From Streptococcus uberis (GTDB lineage Bacteria; Bacillota; Bacilli; Lactobacillales; Streptococcaceae), in NCBI RefSeq assembly GCF_900475595.1, contig NZ_LS483397.1, positions 219,001 through 283,000 on the forward strand: a stretch of 64,000 bases of DNA, read 5' to 3'. A model generated the notes under the pieces. It saw only the letters and a list, made by a program, of their open reading frames with translations, ran no database searches and was not told the DNA's origin. Shown here piece after piece: positions 26,217 through 36,821 of this stretch; the first letter of the stretch is position 1; each line of letters opens with the position of its first letter. The position numbers were made by a program, and so were the translations under genes.

Positions 26217-27617
26217 ATGAAAATAAGGATTCCAGAAAATTTTATTCTTGGGGCTGCCGCATCAGCTTGGCAAACAGAAGGCTGGGTCGGTAAAAAGCCT
26301 GGCCAGGATTCATTTCTAGACAAATGGTATCAGGAAGAACCCTTTGTTTGGCATGCTGGTCAGGGTCCCAACATTGCGACAAATTTTATGGAGAAATATC
26401 AAGATGATATTGCATTAATGTCTGAAATTGGGATTACACACTACCGTACGTCCATTAATTGGTCTCGATTCTTTCTAGACTATGAAGAACTCGTTGTGGA
26501 TGAAGATTATGCAATGCATATTGATAAGGTCATTGATGGATTATTAGCTTATAATGTTCAACCTATTATTTGTATGGAACATTATGAGTTGCCATATGCC
26601 CTCATGGAAAAATATGATGGTTGGTCAAGTAAAACAGTTGTTGAATTATTTGTAAACTATGCAGACATATTATTTGAGCGATATGGTGACAGAGTCCATC
26701 AGTGGGTGACCTTTAACGAGCCAATTGTGACGCAAACAAGGTGTTATTTGGATGCCATTCGTTGGCCACATGAACGTAACTCGAAAAAATGGATGTTATG
26801 GAATTATCATAAAACATTAGCAACTGCAAAAGTTGTTAAGCTTTTCCATGAGAAAGGTTTTGCTGGCCGTGTTGGATGTATTATCAATCCAGAAATGGTT
26901 TATCCCAGATCATCCTCAACGGAAGATTTAGAAGCTGCTCGCCTCTATGACTTGTTTTACAACAGGGTCTTCTTGGATCCAATGATTAAAGGATCCTACT
27001 CAGATGAATTCTTGCAGCTTTGCAAAGAAAATGATATTTATTTTAACCCAAGTCAAGAAGAACTAGCACTGATTTCAGAAAATACCCTTGATTTTGTAGG
27101 TTTAAATCAATATTATCCCAAAAGGGTCAAGTCGCAACGCTTTGAATGGCGAAAAGGTGAACCATTTCATCCGGAGAAATATGTCGAAGACTTTCAACTC
27201 CCAGGTCGACAAATGAATCAGTCCAGAGGTTGGGAAATGTATCCTAAAATCATGTATGATCTTTCCTTATATATGATGGAATATTATCCTGAAATTCCGT
27301 GGTTTATTGCTGAAAACGGGATGGGACAGGAAAATGAATCTCGATATATAGATGACTCGGGGATCATTAACGATGACTACCGCATTGATTTTATTGCAAA
27401 GCATCTTTATTATCTCTTAAAGGGAATTGAAGAAGGATCAAAATGTGAAGGTTATATGTTGTGGGCATTCACTGATTGTGTTTCTCCAATGAATGCCTTT
27501 AAGAACCGCTATGGTTTGGTATCTATTGATTTAGAACATAACAGAGAAAGACGCATGAAAAAATCAGCATTTTGGTTCAAATCCTTAATTGAAAATCACT
27601 CATTTGATATCAAATGA
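26217..27617 (+). CDS. GH1 6-phospho-beta-glycosidase (first copy)
   Basis: A 466-residue GH1 enzyme. Acid/base glutamate in WVTFNEPIV, nucleophile glutamate in WFIAENGMGQ. The loop S-PMNAF-K-NR-Y near residue 430 keeps the Ser/Lys/Tyr pattern that binds the 6-phosphate. It begins 9 nt after EIIC and ends before a terminator-like hairpin. It is clearly divergent from the second GH1 in the same operon, so the two probably act on different phosphorylated substrates. Confidence 0.9.
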   Translation: MKIRIPENFILGAAASAWQTEGWVGKKPGQDSFLDKWYQEEPFVWHAGQGPNIATNFMEKYQDDIALMSEIGITHYRTSINWSRFFLDYEELVVDEDYAMHIDKVIDGLLAYNVQPIICMEHYELPYALMEKYDGWSSKTVVELFVNYADILFERYGDRVHQWVTFNEPIVTQTRCYLDAIRWPHERNSKKWMLWNYHKTLATAKVVKLFHEKGFAGRVGCIINPEMVYPRSSSTEDLEAARLYDLFYNRVFLDPMIKGSYSDEFLQLCKENDIYFNPSQEELALISENTLDFVGLNQYYPKRVKSQRFEWRKGEPFHPEKYVEDFQLPGRQMNQSRGWEMYPKIMYDLSLYMMEYYPEIPWFIAENGMGQENESRYIDDSGIINDDYRIDFIAKHLYYLLKGIEEGSKCEGYMLWAFTDCVSPMNAFKNRYGLVSIDLEHNRERRMKKSAFWFKSLIENHSFDIK

Positions 27618-27683
27618 TCGGATGAAACCATTTTGATAGACTGTTATCCAGTCATTACAAAAAATGACATGTTATATAGTAAT

Positions 27684-27720
27684 CAAATTGCGCACATCCT
27701 GTTGAGCGCAATTTGTTTTT
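27684..27720 (+). terminator. Internal terminator or attenuator within the PTS operon
   Basis: CAAATTGCGC / GCGCAATTTG (10-bp stem) followed by five T lies between the first GH1 and the 6-phosphogluconate dehydrogenase. It would lower expression of the distal gluconate genes or separate two units. I see no strong promoter after it. Confidence 0.75.
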
Positions 27721-27737
27721 GAAATAGAAAAAGGTGA

Positions 27738-30079
<2,342 letters not shown>

Positions 30080-30089
30080 AAAGAACAAA

Positions 30090-31526
30090 ATGATGAATTA
30101 TATTTTAGGCATAGATATTGGAACGACAGCTACTAAAGGTATTCTTTATAAAAGTGATGGACAAGCCATTTCTAGTCATAGCAGATCTAATCAATTGTTA
30201 CGTGGAACAGATGGGCAGGCAGAACAAGATCCCAATGCAATTTATCAGGGAATTGTAGAACTTATTCAGGAAGTCACTGCTCGTTTGACTCCTGAAGATT
30301 GTCTTGATGCGGTGGCTTTCAGTTGTCAAATGCATTCATTGATTCTTTTAGATGACAATTGGTCTCTGTTGACGCCATCTATAACTTGGGCTGATACTAG
30401 GGCGCAATCCTATGCGGAGGCTATTAAGGACTCAGAAGTGGGGCAGAAATTTATGGGCACTTCTGGGACGCCAATACACCCAATGAGTTGGCTAGCTAAA
30501 ATGAAGTATTTCAAAGTTGAAGAACCACAGTTAATAGCTAAAACCGCTCATTTAATGGGGATAAAGGATTACGTGTTTTATCAATTTTTTGGTGTTAATC
30601 TAACTGATATTTCAAGTGCGACGGGAACTGGTCTGGTTAATCTTGAATTATCTGATTGGGATCAAGGCATTTTAGACTATCTTGGTCTGTCAAACCAATT
30701 ATTACCAGAAATTAAGGATTCCATAGATTATATTGAAGGCATTCCACAGGTACTACATGGCCTTAATGGAATAACAGATAAGACTCGCTTTATCTTTGGG
30801 GCAGGTGATGGCCCTATGGCAAATTTGGGAATTGGTAAAATGCCGGAACATGCAGCTGTTATCACAGTAGGCACCTCATCAGCCGTCCGTTTTATGTCTA
30901 AGGATTTACAGGTTGAAGAAAATGGAAGCCTCTTTACCTATGCCGTCAAAAAAGGCCTTTGGGTTATTGGGGGACCAAGTAATTCAGGAGGAAACATCTT
31001 AGAGTGGCTTCACAAAACTTTTTACGAAAGCCAGCCAATGGAAAGGATTTTCCAAGACATAAAAAGCGTAGAAATAGGTGCAGAAGGACTTTGTTTTCTC
31101 CCTTACTTAGGAGGTGAGAGGGCACCAATTTGGGATTCGGAAATCAGAGGTTCTTTCCATAACCTTACCTTTACCCATCAGAAAGCCCACTTTGCGTGTG
31201 CTTGTATGGAAGGACTTTTTTATAATATCAGAATGATTTTGGAGACTATTGAGGAGCACTTCCCAGTAGATACCCTTTATGTCAGCGGTGGACTCTTTCA
31301 AACGCAATTGTTTATTGAGCTCCTTGCTGATGTCACTGGAAAAGTGGTGGTTCAATCAGAAGAAAAAGAGGTAGGTTGTCGTGCCGCATTTCTGTTATCC
31401 AAAGAAGTGCTTGGTCAAGGTTTTATCAGTCAAAGCATTGAAAAAAGATACCTCCCTAACCCAACTCACTTCCAACGCTATACAAAATCTTACGAGAAAA
31501 GCTTTAAACCCTTACTCAAAAGGTAA
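30090..31526 (+). CDS. gntK: Gluconokinase (FGGY family)
   Basis: A 478-residue FGGY carbohydrate kinase. ATP/phosphate motif YILGIDIGTTATKG; the SGTPIHPMSWLAKMKYF stretch is the gluconokinase hallmark (HPMSPL-like). GAGDGPMANLG and GTSSAVRFM follow in the C-terminal half. It phosphorylates gluconate to 6-phosphogluconate, the substrate of the dehydrogenase two genes upstream. No gluconate permease is in the operon, so its gluconate is probably released inside the cell. The alternative, xylulokinase, is less likely because of the HPMS motif. Confidence 0.87.
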   Translation: MMNYILGIDIGTTATKGILYKSDGQAISSHSRSNQLLRGTDGQAEQDPNAIYQGIVELIQEVTARLTPEDCLDAVAFSCQMHSLILLDDNWSLLTPSITWADTRAQSYAEAIKDSEVGQKFMGTSGTPIHPMSWLAKMKYFKVEEPQLIAKTAHLMGIKDYVFYQFFGVNLTDISSATGTGLVNLELSDWDQGILDYLGLSNQLLPEIKDSIDYIEGIPQVLHGLNGITDKTRFIFGAGDGPMANLGIGKMPEHAAVITVGTSSAVRFMSKDLQVEENGSLFTYAVKKGLWVIGGPSNSGGNILEWLHKTFYESQPMERIFQDIKSVEIGAEGLCFLPYLGGERAPIWDSEIRGSFHNLTFTHQKAHFACACMEGLFYNIRMILETIEEHFPVDTLYVSGGLFQTQLFIELLADVTGKVVVQSEEKEVGCRAAFLLSKEVLGQGFISQSIEKRYLPNPTHFQRYTKSYEKSFKPLLKR

Positions 31527-31534
31527 GAAGCAAG

Positions 31535-31569
31535 AAAAAGAACGAAGGATAATTCCTTTGTTCTTTTTT
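31535..31569. terminator. Bidirectional terminator
   Basis: AAAAAGAACGAAGGA pairs with TCCTTTGTTCTTTTT between the convergent gluconokinase and hssS genes. Confidence 0.88.
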
Positions 31570-31576
31570 GATGGCT

Positions 31577-32632
31577 TTATTGATTTGTGGGTAAAGTGAT
31601 GTAAAAGCGACTTCCTTGGCCTGGGGTGCTTTCAAAATGAATGCTACCATTTAAGCTATCAATGATTTTTTTGACAATGGCGAGCCCCAAGCCATTGCCT
31701 TCTTGTGCGTGGGACTGATCTGCTTGATAAAATTGTTCAAAGATATGTCTTTGATTTTCTTTGGCAATTCCTATTCCTTTATCAGAAATAGTGACAAGAA
31801 CTTTATCAGTTGCTTGCTTCACATCAACGTTTAGAAAGACCTGGTCAGAAGAGTATTTAATGGCATTGTCAATGACATTAACCCAGACTTGCATGGTCAA
31901 ATCTGGATCAGTTTGACACATCACTGCTTCACTGTCGAACTCCAAGTGGATGGTTTTGTTTTTCCATTTTTCAGTCAACATAATCAGAGCTTGTCTGATT
32001 TGCTCGTCTAGGGCTACTGATTCTAACTGTGGGGAAAGGTGATTTTCTAGCTTTGTTAGGTTTAAAATGTCATCACATAAGCGGCTTAGGCGTAGACTTT
32101 CCGATTGTAAGATAGTCGTTAATTCCGTTCGGGTATCCTTTTCCAAAGAATCTGTCAGCAATAAGTCACTGATACCAACCAATGACGAAATAGGCGTCTT
32201 CAATTCGTGGGAGAGATTTGCTATGAACTGAGAACGGTGGCGGTCAGCATTTTTGATGTCTTCAGCCATTTGATTGATATTTTGCGACAGTTCATCGATT
32301 TCATTATGATAAGTGGCGCGATCCTTGGGATATGATTTGCGCACAATCTTACGGCTTAAATCTCCCTGAGAGATAGCTTTTACCGATTGGTTGAGGTCCG
32401 ATAGGGGCTTTGTTAAATGGGTAGAACCGAACCACATGACTAAGGCACCAAGTATGAGAATGACGATGCTATAAATCAAGAGCCACAAGGTAAAACTGCC
32501 TGTCACATGGAGGCATTCTTTCAGAAAAACAATGGTCGCCATGCCGAATAAACTGGTTATCAAAAAAATAATCAGATAGAGTATTACAAAGTAGCGTCTT
32601 AAGGAAATTTGATAATCTTTTTTGTCAGTCAT
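31577..32632 (-). CDS. hssS: HssS-like sensor histidine kinase
   Basis: A 351-residue kinase. TM1 (~residues 12-34) and TM2 (~44-66) are joined by only about ten residues. HAMP follows (~66-120), then HisKA (FIANLSHELKTPISSLVG) and HATPase_c (VNVIDNAIKYSS, QADQSHAQEGNGLGLAIVKKI). The gene is last in hrtB-hrtA-hssR-hssS and overlaps hssR by 8 nt. The assignment rests on gene order and the HssR-type operator upstream of hrtB. The near absence of an extracellular domain differs from the longer staphylococcal HssS and suggests sensing within the membrane. Confidence 0.75.
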   Translation of the reverse strand: MTDKKDYQISLRRYFVILYLIIFLITSLFGMATIVFLKECLHVTGSFTLWLLIYSIVILILGALVMWFGSTHLTKPLSDLNQSVKAISQGDLSRKIVRKSYPKDRATYHNEIDELSQNINQMAEDIKNADRHRSQFIANLSHELKTPISSLVGISDLLLTDSLEKDTRTELTTILQSESLRLSRLCDDILNLTKLENHLSPQLESVALDEQIRQALIMLTEKWKNKTIHLEFDSEAVMCQTDPDLTMQVWVNVIDNAIKYSSDQVFLNVDVKQATDKVLVTISDKGIGIAKENQRHIFEQFYQADQSHAQEGNGLGLAIVKKIIDSLNGSIHFESTPGQGSRFYITLPTNQ

Positions 32633-33308
32633 TTCGGAGACTCCCTTTATAGCCTAACCCCCGAACCGTTAGGACGTCAAAGTCAGGATTATTTTGGATT
32701 TTTTGGCGGAGCCGTTTAACACAAGCGTCGACCAAGCGTTCGTCTCGATCTTCTTCCATTCCCCAAATATCATCCAATAAGTCTAGGCGCGTAAAAATTT
32801 TCTCGGGATGACTCATTAATTTATAGAGGAGTAAAAATTCTTTTTGAGGTAATTGTAGCCGTTCATTTGAGTCTAAATAGGTTAATGTCTGGGCATCAAA
32901 ATCAAGACGGGATCCTTTGAAGCTTAATTGACGATCACTTTCTAACTGAGACCTTCTTAATAAGGCTTGCACGCGTAAAGAAAGTTCAGGGAGTCGAATA
33001 GGTTTGACCAAATAATCATCAACCCCCAACTTAAAAGCAGTTTCTAAGGATTCTAATTGAGATTTTGCTGTAATCATGAGAACAGGTGTTTTGTAAAGTG
33101 TTTCTCTCAGCGTTTTGAGCAAGGAGTAGCCATCCACAATGGGCATCATAATGTCTGTAATGATGAGATCAATCTGATGGTTTTCCATGACTGAAAGGGC
33201 TTCTTGACCATTCGTAACAGAGTGGACAGTATAATGCTCTTGTTCCAATTTGGTAGTAATCATTTTATTAATAGCAAAGTCATCTTCAGCAACCAGTATG
33301 GTAAACAT
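32625..33308 (-). CDS. hssR: HssR-like OmpR-family response regulator
   Basis: A 227-residue regulator. Receiver with AEDDFAINKM, phospho-aspartate in LIITDIMMPIVDGYS, YLVKPIRLPEL; winged helix with LPQKEFLLLYKLM and ERLVDACVKRLRQKI. It lies between hrtA and hssS. In staphylococci and group B Streptococcus, HssR activates hrtBA upon haem exposure by binding a direct repeat, and a repeat of that form is present before hrtB here. Confidence 0.8.
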   Translation of the reverse strand: MFTILVAEDDFAINKMITTKLEQEHYTVHSVTNGQEALSVMENHQIDLIITDIMMPIVDGYSLLKTLRETLYKTPVLMITAKSQLESLETAFKLGVDDYLVKPIRLPELSLRVQALLRRSQLESDRQLSFKGSRLDFDAQTLTYLDSNERLQLPQKEFLLLYKLMSHPEKIFTRLDLLDDIWGMEEDRDERLVDACVKRLRQKIQNNPDFDVLTVRGLGYKGSLRND

Positions 33309-33342
33309 AGGCCTCTCCTTTCACATCATTATAACATAGGGC

Positions 33343-34023
33343 TTAAGAATGTTTGATTAATTGACCGTCGCTTAGGCTATAAATCGTATCAACATATTCC
33401 AAAATGGAACGGTCATGGGTCACCATTAAGGCTGCTTTTTCTTTTTCTTTGACTTCTTTTTGGATCAGTCGGGCAATTTCTTGTCCTCGTTTGGGATCCA
33501 AGCTGGCAGTCGGTTCATCTGCGAGTATCAACTGCGGATTTCCGATGAAGGCGCGTGCTATGGCAGCGCGTTGTTTTTGGCCACCGGACATCTGTTTAGG
33601 GTATTGTTGATAAGAGTCTTCAATACCTAATTCAGCAAGCAAGGTCTTAATGCTCTCTTGATTTTCTGCCTTGTCTTGGGACCCTTTCATCTTGGCGACT
33701 AAGTCTAATTGTTCTCCGATAGTCATATAAGACAGCAATTGATGGTCTTGAAAGATAAAACCGAGCAACTCTTTTCGTTTTTGGGTCCATTGGGCTTGTT
33801 TGAGTTGGGTCAAGTCTTGTTCTCCAATGATAATGTTTCCATTATCTGCAGATAATAAGAGTCCAGCGATTGATAGTAGGGTAGATTTTCCTGAACCTGA
33901 AGGTCCCAAGATGGCTACAAACTCTTTGGGGTTCACTTTTAAGGAGACGTCTTTCAGAATTTGTCGCCTTTGATTTCCATCTTGGAAGGATTTTGAGATG
34001 TGATTTAAGGTTAGTATTGGCAT
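33343..34023 (-). CDS. hrtA: HrtA-like ABC transporter ATP-binding protein
   Basis: About 226 residues from the ATG at 34023 (GGAG six nt before; an ATG at 34035 is less well placed). Walker A LGPSGSGKST, signature MSGGQKQRAAIARAF, Walker B LILADEPTAS, H-loop MVTHDRS. This is the MacB/LolD-type ATPase class that pairs with FtsX-like permeases. With HrtB it exports haem or relieves haem stress. Confidence 0.82.
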   Translation of the reverse strand: MPILTLNHISKSFQDGNQRRQILKDVSLKVNPKEFVAILGPSGSGKSTLLSIAGLLLSADNGNIIIGEQDLTQLKQAQWTQKRKELLGFIFQDHQLLSYMTIGEQLDLVAKMKGSQDKAENQESIKTLLAELGIEDSYQQYPKQMSGGQKQRAAIARAFIGNPQLILADEPTASLDPKRGQEIARLIQKEVKEKEKAALMVTHDRSILEYVDTIYSLSDGQLIKHS

Positions 34024-34024
34024 A

Positions 34025-35104
34025 TTATTCTCCATTTACACCGATAACATCGAGAGGGTCTACTTTTCGAATCTTAAGTAGAGATAGGGCACCACAAGCA
34101 GTGGCTATCATGACAAAGCTGATAGAAACAAGAAGACTACTCTCAAGGGTCATGTAAAAAGGCATGCTGCTTGGAAGAACTTGAGCTAGCAAGATGGCAA
34201 GTGACAGTCCAGAAATAACCCCAAAAAGGGCGAGGAAGCCAATTTGGCTTAATTGGATCACACTGATTTGTGTCATGGACATGCCAATAGCTTTTAGGAC
34301 CCCAAATTGTTTGAGTTTTTGCAAGGTTAAAATATAGAAGAAAACCCCTAAAATAGCAGAAGAAGCTATTAAAAGCACCCAAGTAATCAGGGTTAATGTC
34401 AAATGTTCAGCCATATAACCCGGAATTTTTTGAATGATAGCTTGTTTCTGATAAGCCTTGAGATGATTTGGAAGTTTTATTTGCGAAAGGTTTTGTTTGG
34501 TAACCAAGGCTTGAGCCTGCCAGCTATAATGGGGGTCTTTCTTCTGACGCATGGCAGTATAGGTATCAGCACTTATAAAAGCAAGGGCACTATGGCCATA
34601 AAAAGCTTCCTTAGCAAAACCCCTCACCGTCAAAGTAACTTGAGAAGCTTTATCAGTGACTTGATCTCCTAAGGCAATTCCCTTAGCCTGAAAGGAATCA
34701 TCCAAAATTACCTCATTTTTCCCTGGATAAAAGGCAGTGCCATCCTCCTTTTTAGCTTGTAAAAAGCTCTGATGATTTGTCGCAAAATAGGTTAAATCGA
34801 GAGTTTCTTTTTTCTCTTTTGGGATAATAGCAGAGCGTTGAATCACAAGTTCGCCAAGTTGATCCTCTTTGAAAAGTGACTTGTCATTATTTTCAATACT
34901 GGAAAAGGGAATAATCCCTTCAGCATCCTCGGAAAGCAAATAGGTAACCGAACCATAATGATCAATCTGAGCAGAAACAGCTCTTCCCAAACCATTCGTT
35001 AACCCTGACAAAAAAATCACCATAAACATCATCAATACAATCAGCAATTCAATAAGTAAAAACTTTTTGGGCTGATAACGGATTTCACTCCAAGAAACCT
35101 TCAT
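34025..35104 (-). CDS. hrtB: HrtB-like FtsX-family ABC permease
   Basis: A 359-residue permease with four transmembrane helices, one at ~14-36 and three in the last third (~240-345). A large extracellular domain lies between them. This FtsX/MacB layout and length match HrtB and not the 10-helix BceB type. GGAGG precedes the ATG. It is the first gene of the operon, with its -10 (TATAAT on the minus strand, 35135-35140) next to an HssR-type repeat. Confidence 0.8.
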   Translation of the reverse strand: MKVSWSEIRYQPKKFLLIELLIVLMMFMVIFLSGLTNGLGRAVSAQIDHYGSVTYLLSEDAEGIIPFSSIENNDKSLFKEDQLGELVIQRSAIIPKEKKETLDLTYFATNHQSFLQAKKEDGTAFYPGKNEVILDDSFQAKGIALGDQVTDKASQVTLTVRGFAKEAFYGHSALAFISADTYTAMRQKKDPHYSWQAQALVTKQNLSQIKLPNHLKAYQKQAIIQKIPGYMAEHLTLTLITWVLLIASSAILGVFFYILTLQKLKQFGVLKAIGMSMTQISVIQLSQIGFLALFGVISGLSLAILLAQVLPSSMPFYMTLESSLLVSISFVMIATACGALSLLKIRKVDPLDVIGVNGE

Positions 35105-35134
35105 TTTCTATCCTCCTTAATCGTTAGTGACACC

Positions 35135-35167
35135 ATTATAAAGGAGAAATATGACCTCAATATGACC
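35135..35167 (-). promoter_or_regulatory. hrtB promoter with HssR-type direct repeat
   Basis: On the minus strand GGTCATATT-GA-GGTCATATT (35167 to 35148) is a perfect 9-nt direct repeat with a 2-nt spacer. It differs by one base per half from the staphylococcal HssR site GTTCATATT-N2-GTTCATATT (from memory). It covers the -35 position of a TATAAT at 35140-35135, as expected for an activator. Confidence 0.8.
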
Positions 35168-35192
35168 AAAAAAGCCCCAAAGGGGCTTTTTT
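35168..35192 (-). terminator. Rho-independent terminator
   Basis: AAAAAAGCCCC / GGGGCTTTTTT stem. It ends the FAD/NAD(P) gene transcript and immediately precedes the HssR repeat. Confidence 0.88.
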
Positions 35193-35206
35193 GATGTGAT
35201 GACTAG

Positions 35207-36664
35207 CTAAATAGTTGGTTTTTTAATTACGTTTCCGATAGCTCTTTCAGCCATTTGTTGAATCTTAATGGTAGAGTTGTTTTGGTAAATCACACCATTG
35301 ACCAGGGATCCATGGGCATAGAGAGTCGCTAAAATCCCATATTTTGGGGAAATCACTTGGCCGGTCTGGGGCAAAATGCTAAGCCCACCTTCGGGATCGA
35401 TTTGAACCAAACCATCTCTAATCACTTGTTGAATCAAGGTCGTTGCTTGATGGACATTGGACTCTTTCAAATGGTAACCCGTTGCATTGATGACTGTTGC
35501 GACACTAAGCTCCTTTCCAACTTCTCGCTTAAGGACAAAACCGTAGTTACCCGCCTCAATGTCAGTGACAGCTTCAATGATTTGTAAGCGTCCTTGAGCA
35601 GTGGCTTCAATCAAGAGTCGACCAGCCTCTTCAGGCATAGGATTACGTAGATTAATAATAGCTTTCCCATAGTTTTCCTTATAATATTGGCGATTAGACA
35701 GGGTCATTTTAGGCCAAAAATCTGTCAACCAATCAACCAGGTGAGAAGCCAATTGTTGCAAAAGAAAGAGCTGTGCTGGGAAAGCTAGTGATAAGCTAAT
35801 ACCTGGAATACCTTCTGCCAAGAATTGACGACAGGTCTCTTCCCAATTTTGGAAACCTAGAGCTTGTAATTCGGATAAAAAGAGGTTTTCGAGACTTTTG
35901 AAATTAAAGCTGTTTTCTTCGAAGAGTTTTTGCTTGTTTGTATCAGTCAAAGATTGCCAATCAATGGTTTCCGTTTTAAGAATCCTTACAGTTGGAAATG
36001 TCATGGAAGGCGAAAAAGCAAGCAAGTCTGCTTGGCTATTCTTCAAAAGCCACTTTAGGGTATCAATAGCAGCGAGACCAGTTCCGATGATGGCAATCCG
36101 GTCCTTTTTGCCAGGCTGTTTGGGTAAGTTTTTGAGGGGATAGGGGTCAGCAATATAATTAGGGTTGCCTTGGAGATGGTAGGGGTCGAGGACAGGGAGT
36201 TCACCACAAGTTAAGTGGACTTCATCAAATCGTGTGGGGATGGTCCTTTGACTTGTGCCAATATTCCATTTTTGGCTGTCGGGTTCGTAGTTTAGTTGTG
36301 TGACCTTTTCGTGAATGACACTTGCCTTAAGTTTTTGAAGCAAGTCATGAGCTCTTTCGGTCATGTAGCGTCCATAGAGGGAACGGGGAACATAGCTTTG
36401 ATCAGTGTCTAGACCTTTTTGTTCCATCCAGTTTTGAAAGTCATTCATGTCATGATAGTCATAGGATATGGCATCGATGGGCGAATTAATCCAAGCTGTT
36501 GAACTATCCTCTTGGAAGGGAATTCCTCTTCCAAAATGTTTTGGCTCGTCAAAACAAGTAATGTCTATCTTCTCTAAAAACTTATCTGGCAATTGCGATA
36601 GAGCTAACAAGACTGCTAACCCACTGACTCCCATCCCAATAATAGCCACCTGTTTTTTCACCAT
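35207..36664 (-). CDS. FAD/NAD(P)-binding protein (NAD_binding_9 type)
   Basis: A 485-residue protein. The N-terminal dinucleotide-binding motif is AIIGMGVSGLAVLLAL (residues ~7-22), and a second Rossmann motif, IAIIGTGLAAIDTL, is near residue 190. ATVINATGYHL in the last third is typical of FAD enzymes. It resembles the family of uncharacterised FAD/NAD(P)-binding proteins of streptococci and lactobacilli. Substrate unknown. It is monocistronic, downstream of no obvious partner. Confidence 0.82.
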   Translation of the reverse strand: MVKKQVAIIGMGVSGLAVLLALSQLPDKFLEKIDITCFDEPKHFGRGIPFQEDSSTAWINSPIDAISYDYHDMNDFQNWMEQKGLDTDQSYVPRSLYGRYMTERAHDLLQKLKASVIHEKVTQLNYEPDSQKWNIGTSQRTIPTRFDEVHLTCGELPVLDPYHLQGNPNYIADPYPLKNLPKQPGKKDRIAIIGTGLAAIDTLKWLLKNSQADLLAFSPSMTFPTVRILKTETIDWQSLTDTNKQKLFEENSFNFKSLENLFLSELQALGFQNWEETCRQFLAEGIPGISLSLAFPAQLFLLQQLASHLVDWLTDFWPKMTLSNRQYYKENYGKAIINLRNPMPEEAGRLLIEATAQGRLQIIEAVTDIEAGNYGFVLKREVGKELSVATVINATGYHLKESNVHQATTLIQQVIRDGLVQIDPEGGLSILPQTGQVISPKYGILATLYAHGSLVNGVIYQNNSTIKIQQMAERAIGNVIKKPTI

Positions 36665-36754
36665 ACCTAATCTCCTTATCTCCTTTTAACTACCCTATAT
36701 GATAGCATAAAATAGGTGCTACTTCTAAGTATTATGTTATTGTTTATTGAATAT

Positions 36755-36793
36755 AAAAAAAGGTTTAAAAGATGATTCTTTTAAACCTTTTTT
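36755..36793 (-). terminator. Rho-independent terminator
   Basis: A long perfect stem (AAAAAAAGGTTTAAAAGA and its complement) with T runs, downstream of the LPMAG surface protein gene. Confidence 0.9.
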
Positions 36794-36821
36794 AGCATTT
36801 TAGGATTTCAGTCCTTAAGGA

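Noticed and set aside
30090..31526. FGGY kinase as xylulokinase
   Set aside because: The SGTPIHPMS motif and the adjacent 6-phosphogluconate dehydrogenase favour gluconokinase; no xylose isomerase is nearby.
31577..35104. Reading the kinase/regulator/ABC operon as a BceRS-BceAB bacitracin system
   Set aside because: The permease has 359 residues and four helices (HrtB/FtsX type), not the ten-helix BceB type, and the operator matches HssR.
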